The notes under the pieces were generated by a model. The model was not told where the DNA came from. It made no database searches and worked only from the letters and a program-made list of their open reading frames with translations. Of a DNA stretch of 64,000 nucleotides, positions 20,101-27,856 are shown piece after piece. Every line of letters begins with the position of its first letter. Within the stretch, counting starts at the first letter, position 1. The stretch spans positions 124,001 to 188,000 of the forward strand of contig JALJCO010001162.1 of NCBI GenBank assembly GCA_023101725.1. The letters are read 5' to 3'. This DNA is from Atherinomorus stipes. Lineage: Eukaryota; Chordata; Actinopteri; Atheriniformes; Atherinidae. The position numbers were made by a program, and so were the translations under genes.

Positions 20101-22457
20101 CAGAATGAAATAGTTCCCATGTAAACAGCTGCTCTGCAATCCTCAATCAGAATAATTTCAGTCCGAAAGGGAAAAAAATCCTTGTAAACGTACCCAATGT
20201 TTCCTTGAATATAGATGGTAAAAGATGCAAGGATTAAATAACTGGAAACAAATACTTAATTTGCTTTAAATTTGTTTTACATATAACTTTAAGTTGTCCA
20301 GATTTTAGGAGTTGGAGCTCTTACGCCACAAAAAAAAAAAAAAAGGAAAACAAAAAATTAAATGAACAAAAAAAAAAACAACAAAAAAATATATATAAAT
20401 GAAATAAAAAAAAAATGACCAAAATATGAATTACATACATTGGCTGGGCCGTTGATAAATTAATGTGATTTTCTTAATCTCATGATGGAAGAGCTGCACC
20501 ACTCCGTCCCACCACAAAAATCTTTTACCCAGTTATGGTCTGGACTCTGTGATGTCAAATCAGTGTATAAAAATGATGCCTCAACACTTTTTGAAAAGCT
20601 GAACTCAATAAATCCTGTCATTGAACATGTCAGTACCATCATAAAAGAAAGACAAGCTGTGGAAAAAAATTCAGGTACTCAGCTGACCACTAATCTAGGA
20701 CAAAATTATGTTCAAGAACTAAAATCTGACCAATTAAAACTACATTTAGCACAGCAGGTACGAGGTATTGTGGGTGAAGTCTTTCTTTCACAGCTCTTCT
20801 TACCTTGATGGGTAAGATGGACTCAGATTTTAAACAAAACTACCCAGAGTACATATTTTATTAAAATTTGAACTGAGGACATATCTGTCATGTTTTCAAG
20901 AGTTTAAACATATGTATGATGATTGCATATCAGCACTTACCATCTGTCTGGGACTTGCTAAGGAAGATGGTGCTTGCTCGGGCGTGGTCTGATGGGTTAG
21001 CCTCCAAGGCCAGCTCTGAAGAAACAAAGTATACAAATACACATTAAATGGGGCTGGGAAGGAACTGTTTGATTCTTCATTTCAGAGATAACCCCAAAGC
21101 TAAAACCAAACAAACATGAGAGAAATCAGTCATATTCTGTCAATGATAATTTTTACACCACAAATCAATGCAACATGTATAAATAAAACCAAGAAAAATG
21201 GAAGAGACATGAGGAAAGTGCAGATTGTCAGAGGTTTGATAGAAAATAATCTTGAGCCTATCCCATGTGCCTCAAGTAAGTACAGCTGAGATGATAATAC
21301 TTTTATTCTTACTTAACATTTTATAAGGAACATGGCTAAAACTCTGACAACAGCACAAAAAAAAAAAAAAACCTAGCACTGCATGAGCTTGACTTGGAAA
21401 GTCTTCCTTCTTCAAATCCCTGCAGACGGCACATTATATAAACAACAAGGGATTAAGTGATGGAAGCATTTGTGGAGTGAGGACAGCGAGGAATCCAAGG
21501 AGGACTGTTGGATGGATTTTGACCCTCATCCGGCCAACAGCTGGTCTCGCCAGTGTTACAGTTATGTCCACAATTGCATGAATGGAATGAACACTGCATG
21601 TCTGGGAATCAATGAACAGAGGCGACACAAGGACTGAAACTACAAAAGTGAGCTCAGGTCTAAAATCAAAGAGAAATATTTGAGATGCTTTCTTGATCAG
21701 GGGCCTGCAAGAGATTAGTGATCAAGTCTGTAACAGTGGATGCAGAGAAATCTCTGAGCAGAATGTCTCAGACACATTTTTTGATCAAAGTCTGCTTGAC
21801 TACTAAGACAAACCTCTTTTCTACTATTCCGCTGCTTTAATCAGTTAGCCATGTTTGATGTAGCAATGTTTGATGCATTTGTTTACATTGTAAATGTTTA
21901 TCTTCATAAAGAGACGCCAATGAGATCAATATGATGCAGTGGCTATCTCAATACTGCCAAGAATGCTCTCATCATCAGTGCAGTGTTGGCAGTGGGATGG
22001 CAATAAACACTTGCAGCAACTTGGCAAGAACAAGAGGTGTCTGTTTGCATACTTTCCCTACGCACTTTTGTGACATGATGCGTGTGTACATGTGGAGTCT
22101 GTCACCTGTTAGTTTGTTTTTTAAACATACCTTACAATATCAGTTATTGAGTAAGATAAACCTCCCTGAATGCAAACAAATACAGTATTGTCTGTGAAGT
22201 CTCCTAGTCTCCCTGCATGGCTAGAAAAGTTCCAAATTGTCAAAAAAGAAAAGAAAAGAAAAAAAGATGAATGAAATATCTTGTAAACACCTACCATCAG
22301 GGATCTCTCTGTCGCTTATGTGCTGCAGGTAGGGTACGGTGTTATCATCGCTCACTTCGGTGCTGGTCTGAAACTCCTCCAGGCGCTCTGCAGGCTGCCT
22401 CGATGGTAGTTTGGGGCTCGACTCGGGAGAGACGCAGCATGATACTGTGTTACCCAT
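7765..22457 (-). CDS. ccnyl1: cyclin Y-like protein 1, complete coding region
   Basis: Ten exons join in phase to 345 codons: 22457-22295, 21015-20941, 19205-19162, 18616-18516, 18268-18233, 18126-18075, 15591-15472, 14383-14217, 9094-8932 and 7881-7765. All junctions are GT-AG. The start MGNTVSCCV carries a myristoylation glycine and a cysteine pair, as in cyclin Y proteins that anchor to the plasma membrane. Residues about 175-290 form the cyclin box ([51 protein letters not shown]). From knowledge of the family, the protein recruits and activates CDK14 and CDK16, and CDK14 phosphorylates the Wnt co-receptor LRP6. The [11 protein letters not shown] segment and the C-terminus SNAVLS favour CCNYL1 over CCNY. 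Length is close to the mammalian paralogues. No frameshift or stop interrupts it. Confidence 0.96.
7882..8931 (-). other. ccnyl1 intron 9
   Basis: 1,050 bp. Contains a C run next to a T run at about 8804-8839 and A-rich patches at 8420-8460. Two short minus ORFs are chance. No other feature is seen. Confidence 0.7.
8932..9094 (-). CDS. ccnyl1: ccnyl1 exon 9
   Basis: 163 nt. Encodes [18 protein letters not shown], then [16 protein letters not shown] and [10 protein letters not shown]. Acceptor CATCAAG, donor GTGAGT. Completes the cyclin box. Confidence 0.96.
9095..10526 (-). other. ccnyl1 intron 8, upstream-gene-free part
   Basis: Unique-looking sequence with a GTGTATGT patch near 9664-9695. 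Opposed short ORFs at 9489-9908 and 9603-9836 lack domains. A segment at about 10350-10380 resembles a widespread vertebrate repeat terminus. Confidence 0.4.
10527..10878. mobile_element. degraded hAT-like MITE
   Basis: Contains repeated GATATCGG and GATCGGATCGG blocks in opposite orientation near the two ends, and termini TAGAGATCAGAGATG and, reverse complemented, TAGAGATCTGTGCATC. I could not find a matching 8 bp target duplication, so the boundaries are approximate. Confidence 0.4.
10887..11304. mobile_element. hAT-type MITE with 8 bp target duplication
   Basis: The left end TAGGCATGTGCTGGT and the reverse complement of the right end TAGCAATGTGCCGGT are inverted repeats. The same 8 bp, CTAGAGAT, flanks both sides (10879-10886 and 11305-11312), which is diagnostic of hAT-type insertion. 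418 bp with internal inverted GGTATACC-like blocks and no transposase. A short ORF inside is not a gene. Confidence 0.8.
11342..12244. mobile_element. non-autonomous PIF/Harbinger-like element
   Basis: Ends AGGCAGGTACACACC and, reverse complemented, AGGCAGATACACACT are inverted repeats, flanked by TTA at 11339-11341 and 12245-12247. 903 bp without a transposase. It encloses the palindrome at 11864-12080. Confidence 0.6.
11864..12080. repeat. 217 bp palindrome (foldback)
   Basis: AATGGGCTCTATGCACGACT at the left pairs with its reverse complement at the right end. The match continues through a poly-pyrimidine block to the inner CAGACACACCTGGATTAATC, leaving a loop of about 20 nt. Arms are about 100 bp with few mismatches. 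The transcript of either strand would fold into a long hairpin. Confidence 0.85.
12320..12800. repeat. purine-rich C-poor degenerate tract in ccnyl1 intron 8
   Basis: A/G-dominated sequence with A and G homopolymers and almost no C. It produces long false minus-strand open frames rich in Phe, Pro, Leu and Ser. Composition is like the 4.1-6.0 kb tract. Confidence 0.7.
12801..14216 (-). other. ccnyl1 intron 8, exon-8 proximal part
   Basis: Ordinary unique sequence. A 145 aa plus-strand ORF at 12805-13242 has no recognisable motif and no splice support. Nothing else seen. Confidence 0.4.
14217..14383 (-). CDS. ccnyl1: ccnyl1 exon 8, cyclin box core
   Basis: 167 nt. Encodes [19 protein letters not shown], then [18 protein letters not shown] and [14 protein letters not shown]. 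This is the core of the cyclin fold that contacts the CDK in the family. Acceptor CTTCAAG, donor GTGAGT. Confidence 0.96.
14384..15471 (-). other. ccnyl1 intron 7
   Basis: 1,088 bp, AT-rich, no repeat or gene recognised. Confidence 0.6.
15472..15591 (-). CDS. ccnyl1: ccnyl1 exon 7, cyclin box start
   Basis: 120 nt, 40 codons in phase 0 (residues 158-197). It carries [18 protein letters not shown], the first helix of the cyclin box. Acceptor CCTACAG, donor GTAAGT. Confidence 0.96.
16470..16745. mobile_element. Tc1/mariner-like terminal fragment
   Basis: The segment beginning ACAGTCGTCCTCAAAATTG then TTCATACCC resembles the ends of fish Tc1-type elements that I remember. Only one end is present and no transposase follows. 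Weak assignment. Confidence 0.3.
16825..17004. repeat. G-free pyrimidine-rich tract
   Basis: 180 bases with no G, dominated by T and C after an A-rich lead. It is the complementary version of the C-free tracts elsewhere in the window. Confidence 0.75.
17124..17157. repeat. (GA)n microsatellite
   Basis: About 17 uninterrupted GA units in ccnyl1 intron 6. Confidence 0.95.
18075..18126 (-). CDS. ccnyl1: ccnyl1 exon 6
   Basis: 52 nt, encodes [17 protein letters not shown]. Acceptor TTATTCAG, donor GTGAGT. Confidence 0.95.
18233..18268 (-). CDS. ccnyl1: ccnyl1 exon 5
   Basis: 36 nt micro-sized exon encoding [13 protein letters not shown] across its junctions. Acceptor CCCAG, donor GTGGGT. Confidence 0.94.
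18516..18616 (-). CDS. ccnyl1: ccnyl1 exon 4
   Basis: 101 nt, encodes [17 protein letters not shown] then [16 protein letters not shown]. The KYSSCSTIF segment is a family signature. Acceptor TTTTAAG, donor GTGAGA. Confidence 0.94.
19162..19205 (-). CDS. ccnyl1: ccnyl1 exon 3
   Basis: 44 nt, encodes [15 protein letters not shown]. The donor GTAAGT is perfect. Joined to exon 4 it gives three extra residues (ISH or equivalent) relative to the mammalian protein as I remember it. Confidence 0.9.
19206..20940 (-). other. ccnyl1 intron 2
   Basis: 1,735 bp. Contains the inverted-repeat element at 19566-20195 and an A-rich patch at 20330-20415. The ORF at 20482-20808 has no recognised domain. Confidence 0.5.
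19566..20195. mobile_element. non-autonomous DNA transposon
   Basis: Imperfect terminal inverted repeats: left GGCTGCATTAACATGG, right end reverse complemented GGGTACGTTTACAAGG. Possible AAT target duplication on both sides. Internal repeats of the CATGTAAAC type recur several times. No transposase in the 630 bp; the 73 aa ORF at 19850-20071 is not recognised. Family uncertain. Confidence 0.45.
20941..21015 (-). CDS. ccnyl1: ccnyl1 exon 2
   Basis: 75 nt, encodes [18 protein letters not shown] and onward to SKSQTD, a strongly conserved cyclin Y segment. The acceptor is TTTCTTCAG and the donor GTAAGT. No open frame reveals it because it is short. Confidence 0.95.
21016..22294 (-). other. ccnyl1 intron 1
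   Basis: 1,279 bp of unique sequence with a poly-A run at about 21356-21371. Nothing else recognised. Confidence 0.6.
22295..22457 (-). CDS. ccnyl1: ccnyl1 exon 1 (start)
   Basis: Encodes residues 1-54 plus one base. MGNTVSCCV is the membrane anchor motif and [10 protein letters not shown] is a conserved linker. The donor is GTAGGT. This ATG is chosen because it places Gly2 and the cysteine pair where the family has them. Confidence 0.95.
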
Positions 22458-23330
22458 TCCGAAATGGGCGTAAGCTTCACACTATTGCAGCCAAGTCCAA
22501 GTAGTGCATATATCTGTAGCTAGCTAAAGTTGCCTTCCCCGAGTCTGATAAACATTACCAGACGATAGTCAGTACAAACACAACACTATCTTTTCGTGCT
22601 AAATTGCCGCTGTCCGCCAACTCCCAGGAATTGCATTCCTGTCCATTTGAGGATAAGCAGGTCCAGAGTCAAACAGTTGCCTAGAGAGGCTCAACTTGGA
22701 GGATAAAATCAGTGGCGGTTTCTCATGTGATACTCGACGTGATCTTGCAGTGACAATGAGCGGTTGTTATCTAAATGCCAGTGGCCGTTTGACTTCTCAT
22801 TCATTCATTCATTGAACAAACTTGAGTTTCGTCGCTAAGTAGCTTACTAGCAGTGCTGTAGGCTAGCTAACCAGTTAGCTTTTCTCCTTAACTTTTTTCT
22901 ACACATTAATTCCACCTTTTGTTCTCATGTAAACAAAATACACTCTATAAAAATAATTCTATAAGACTTATTAAATACTTATACTAACAAATACATTTTA
23001 CGAGACTTGTGGAACTATCTCGCAGACAACTCCTTACGCTCGGCTCCGTGAGTCGCTAAATCTAGCCCGAGGCTTCTGCGGCCTCCAGGAAAAATCAAAA
23101 TGAAAAACGAAAGGAAAGTGAAGGATTGTGGGGAGAAAAATATATCAGCTAAGATTAACTGACGTGGCTTTCTCCAAATTCACCATCAGACAGGCAACTT
23201 TGATCGCTGCTCCGGACTCGCCCCATCACAATCTCCACCCTGCCAGATTTGTGCCGCAAGTCGACTCCGATACCGCCGCCATCTGTTGCCGGATCTCACC
23301 AGCGGTACTACTTGGTATAGACGTGTTGTA
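22458..23330 (-). promoter_or_regulatory. ccnyl1 5' flank, probable promoter and 5'UTR
   Basis: CpG dinucleotides cluster at 23030-23330, upstream of the ccnyl1 start, while the rest of the intergenic region is AT-rich. On the gene strand the segment around 23275-23290 reads AACAGATGGCGGCGG, a YY1-like motif often found at start sites of broadly expressed genes. The transcription start is not fixed by sequence alone. Confidence 0.5.
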
Positions 23331-24114
23331 GCCCCGCCTACTTTAAGTTTAATAACTCCTATTGGCTACCAAACGAAAACAACTGTTAATAGGAGCTTCT
23401 CATTGGTTAAAAAAGCTGTCAGTTTGAGATTATTTAAATAGATGAAATGCATTTACAATGCTACTATTTTTGTATCGTCACTAATACACACCCTTTTTTG
23501 ACAGTGAAAACTGAAGCTATCCTACCTCATTCAAGAAATAAAACACATCCCCACTTTCTCTACAAACTTCAAATCTTGTGGAGAAATAATTTGTCATACT
23601 TTCTTCTACATTAGAATATACTGTAATACAGGCTTTTTAGATGTTTTGACTTAAAAAAAAAAAACAAGTATATTTTTACAACTTTAAATATTAAATAATT
23701 GAAAAATTATTAACATGAAGTGTTACACACAAGCCCAACAGTCTTTTACCATTTGCGTATATTTTTAAACTGTGCCTGAAGAGACATTATGCATGAAAAT
23801 GTTGATTCTGTGTTGTAGTCAGTTTTGAGTGCATAACCTACCACTACCAAACAAATATTTGCTCCATCACTGCATAGGCTCAGAATGACAAGACTCACAA
23901 AAAAGTATCCATATTTATAAGATCTTCAATTAAAAACAACAAATACACTTTTTATAACAACTTGTATGTCCTAGGACAGCAATGCCCCCCCGCCTGCAAT
24001 AACATGTATAAATTTGTTCATTTTCCGTAAAAAATATTAAATTTGATGCGATCCACCAAAATGAAGACACCTAACTCAAGAATTTAATGTTTATGTGGCC
24101 ACTCACAAGAAAAT
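23331..24114. other. creb1-ccnyl1 intergenic spacer
   Basis: About 0.8 kb, AT-rich, no coding sequence. METTL21A, which lies here in mammals, is absent. Confidence 0.6.
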
Positions 24115-24136
24115 ACAGTACAATCTTCAAGAGCAG

Positions 24137-24142
24137 TTTATT
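24137..24142 (-). terminator. creb1: candidate creb1 polyadenylation signal
   Basis: AATAAA on the minus strand, followed by a GT-rich stretch (TTGTACTGTATTTTCTTGTG). An alternative hexamer lies near 26352, which would shorten the 3'UTR. Confidence 0.4.
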
Positions 24143-25610
24143 GTGACATAAGTGTTTACAAAAGAGTGATGTAATATCAGTGTAACAGCACTTTGAAGTA
24201 ATGGGCTGGTATAGTTTTCCAACAGGACAGTGTTAAAACAAACCCTGTAATGAGTCATTTAGGTGACCTTGTCTAGATAATATACAATACATGGCATTAA
24301 TGATCATAGCTTGTAAAAATGGCAATATATAAACTCATCACATTAAAAGTTAGAAAAAATGTCATTATTACTTTCCTAGAAATAATAAATTCATACTTTT
24401 ACACACACGGATATAAATCTGTAACATGCACAATTGAGGCCTGTGGGTGCAAACGATCCTGTCACAGAAATCAAAACACTGTTTGTGTCATAGGAAAAAT
24501 ATTGTGCAATCACATCACAAAGTTGAACTCACTATATCAAACAAACAGAAAAAAAAAGGTTAACAGTTTTTTTCAGCACCGGCTATGTGAATCACAAAGG
24601 GTGAAAATATTGTTTTGTTTTTTTTTTGTTTTCCAGTAAATGAGATATTGTAATGGCACTGGTATTTGAAGATTTTAAGTCCCATCAAGCCTTAAACACG
24701 CTGTTGGAGCCGTGGCACTGATCACACAATTACTTAATATTGATTTTACAAATGTTTACTTTCCTCTGAAGTATGCTTTACAATCACAAACATACAAAGA
24801 GTGATCTATCAGACTTCATGTCCTGAAATGCATTATGAAAAGTTAAAAGTGAAACAGGGACATGTCCTGCTGCAGTAATCTGCCTTATACAGTGATTATT
24901 ACATATCACAGATTCCTTTGCAGGTCATGATTAAGATTTTAAAACTTATTTGTAAATATGAGTAATGATTGGCAGCCAAAACGAATCAAAGAAAGCTTCT
25001 GAGGAAAAACTTTGGCTAATATCTTACACCATTTTTGTCATATGACTGAAGCGCCACAATACACAATATCTTGAAATGACAATTTGAGTTAAAAAAATAA
25101 AAACCTGAACAACAATTTTGAGATGTTTGTGAGCCAAAGTTGCTGACTGTAAAGTTTTCTTCTGAAGCACCACATACTTTGTTTAAAGATGATACAGGCA
25201 AGACGGATCAGTTAATTATTGAAACCTGATTCACAAACATGTTTTCAACCACTGGAGCCAATGTTAAAAAAAAAAAAAAAAAAAAGAATTAATAGTAAAA
25301 ACTAAACAGAAAAAAGGCACCTTTGAAAATAAATTTTGTGCTTTCATCTGATGCCTTGGAAGATATGAAACCAGCAGTTTCTGCTTCACAGATAAATTAT
25401 ACGAAATATACTCAAAGTTCAAAAGGAAATAATTTTATGACACCGACGCATGTTGTGGACCCCAGATGCTCTCAGCAGACTTGCTCCTTTCAACAAACAA
25501 GAACTGCTGATCTAAACAGAGTACAACAGTCCAAATGAAACCAACAAAGGTCTTTCTCATCATACCCTAGCTGCCATGACGCTGGTAGGCCTGGTGGTTT
25601 ACATGAATAC

Positions 25611-25647
25611 ATACACACACACACACACACACCCACACCCACACACC
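25611..25647. repeat. (CA)n microsatellite in creb1 3'UTR region
   Basis: ACAC repeat interrupted by CCC, reading (GT)n on the transcript strand. Confidence 0.9.
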
Positions 25648-27711
25648 TACAGGTACATTGCTTTGATTTATACATTTAAGTATCTTACAAATATGCAAAG
25701 TTGGTTTCATACAAGCCATAAGAACATTTCATATCAAATAAACAGAAATAAATGAGGTCTACACATGCTGTAGAGTCTATTTACAGTAATATAAAATATA
25801 AACAGACAAATACATGTTTTTTCTCAGCGCACAGTCCCATCAAAGTGATCTGTATTTAACAGGATGTACAGTACAGCTTAATGGATTTACAGGTTGAAAA
25901 TTGCCGAATAGTAGCCTATTTCTTAAGTAAATTAAAAAAAAAAAAAATCTACTTGATTTTAAACAAAAGACTGCAATCTGATAAATTGTTTTTCTTTTCT
26001 CTCTTTTTTTTCAAAGGTAAATGTCATGAAAAAATATTTTGATCATTGAGGTCAAAACTTAATGACAAAGTAATGAGATGATGCATGAGCTCAAATTTAC
26101 AACCTGGATCTTGATATCATTCAACGTTTTGCCCTTCTGTGTTAAAAGGCAACATTTTACTCACTTAGTTAGGAGCTGAGTAACAGAAGCGGTGCATTAT
26201 TATTATCATTAATATTATTATTGTTAAAACAAAGCTGCAGCTATCTCAGTCAAATTTGAATAATTTCATAAATCTGCAAAGTTCAGTTTTCCCTTTCTTT
26301 TGTAACAAACAGGTAAAATATTAAATATTCTTTTAATTATGATTTTCATGATTTATTCCTTTGTTGCTGACCATTTGGACAGAAGCTAGTGAGCGAAATG
26401 TTTCAATAACCAAAAGAAGTTAGCCAGAAGTATTAAATTCAGACTCCAGGCTGTGAAAACCCCAAATTCCACCACAGCTTGTTAATATGATTTAGTTGCA
26501 GCAGTTTTTCCTCCACCTGACACTGTCAAAACAAAACAAAAAAGACAATAAGAGCTAGAAAAGTGGGACGTTTTGCCATACTTTGTCCTCTTTTTACAGA
26601 TACAACTGCTCACACACATACAGAACACAGTTCCAGTCCTACACAATTGGCAGTTTATAGCATCCTTAAAAACATCTAAAAAAAAGTAACTCGTTTTTGC
26701 TCAATTAATTAAAGTCCTCAGTTCAGGTGGTTCACATCAGTATGAGGATCAAGTATAGATTCACAATTCATTCAAAGCCTTTAACTGCTGCTAACTGAGC
26801 TTGCCCGCTGGAGGTCTAAACTGTTCTGTGAAATGAACCATAAAATATAACAAATGCATAGAAAAAAAATATGAAAAAACATAAAAATGTAAATGTTGAC
26901 AATGTATCTATATTAAAGGCAAGAAATGTGTTCTGGTTTTACAAGCTGGGTCTTGTCATAGTTTTGGTCGGCCGGTGAACTCAGCAGCATGTCTGATTTT
27001 ACGGGGCAGCAGTAGAAAACATTCGGTGGGTTACTGTCATCCTCTGGATCACAGCGTGAGGTAAACTAAACTGGAATTGACTGAAGTGATGCATTGATGG
27101 GGCATTATTGCATATTTGTCACCCAAATATTGTTACGCTTTACAAAATTTTCAGGTCTGAGCAGAGGCAGCTAAAGTTAGCCTCGGATAAACTTAGAATG
27201 AAACAGATCAGCAGGTAGGCCTGCTCACACCGAACATTAAAAAGACCACATGCTGGTTCTCCCTGATGCTGAAAGCAGATCTGCTGGCAACTCCGTGGCA
27301 TTACTGGATTTAAGGATGTAATAAGAAAATCTCAGTAATGAACATGATGAGGATGTTGGCCAAAACTATGACAAAAGATGAAGGCTCCCAGACAAAGGTG
27401 TATGAAACACATCCTCAGCAGCCCTCTGGACCACATTTATCTTATTTCATGTCATTGGTTCAGACTACCTAGTATTAGTTGGCACTTTCCCAATGGTTAC
27501 CTATATTTGGATAACACACTTATAATTTTTTTCAAATGAATTGTTTTGACAGCCTGCTGAAGATCAGGTCGTCAGTTTGGGTGACTTTTTTTTTTTTTTT
27601 AAAGGACCTGGCATCAGCGAACAGGAAGGCCCGGCGGGCAGAATGAAACAGTCAAAGTATTTGAAAAGAACTGAAATGCTACTCAGCCCAGTTTAGTGTC
27701 TGGAGGAGGAA

Positions 27712-27856
27712 TTACTCGGATTTATGGCAGTAGAGGTCTTTCAGAGCTTTCAGTTCTTCAATTAGCGTCTTGTTTTGGTTCTCCAGGACAGCCACTCTGT
27801 TCTCCAAACACTTAACATACTCCTTTTTCTTCCTGCGACACTCTCGGGCTGCCTCT
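27712..27856 (-). CDS. creb1: creb1 coding exon 7, bZIP and stop
   Basis: 145 nt. Encodes REAARECRRKKKEYVKCLEN and the leucine zipper RVAVLENQNKTLIEELKALK, ending DLYCHKSE then TAA. Acceptor CCCACAG. Confidence 0.98.

Larger units (their letters stand above)
24115..27711 (-). other. creb1: probable creb1 3'UTR
   Basis: AT-rich sequence directly after the creb1 stop codon, without splice-site-bounded coding sequence. CREB1 mRNAs in vertebrates are known for long 3'UTRs. The proposed end follows the AATAAA at 24137-24142 with GT-rich sequence just downstream on the gene strand. Length is inference. Confidence 0.5.

Noticed and set aside
22271..22504. 77-aa plus-strand ORF opposite ccnyl1 exon 1
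   Set aside because: Shadow of the real exon on the other strand.
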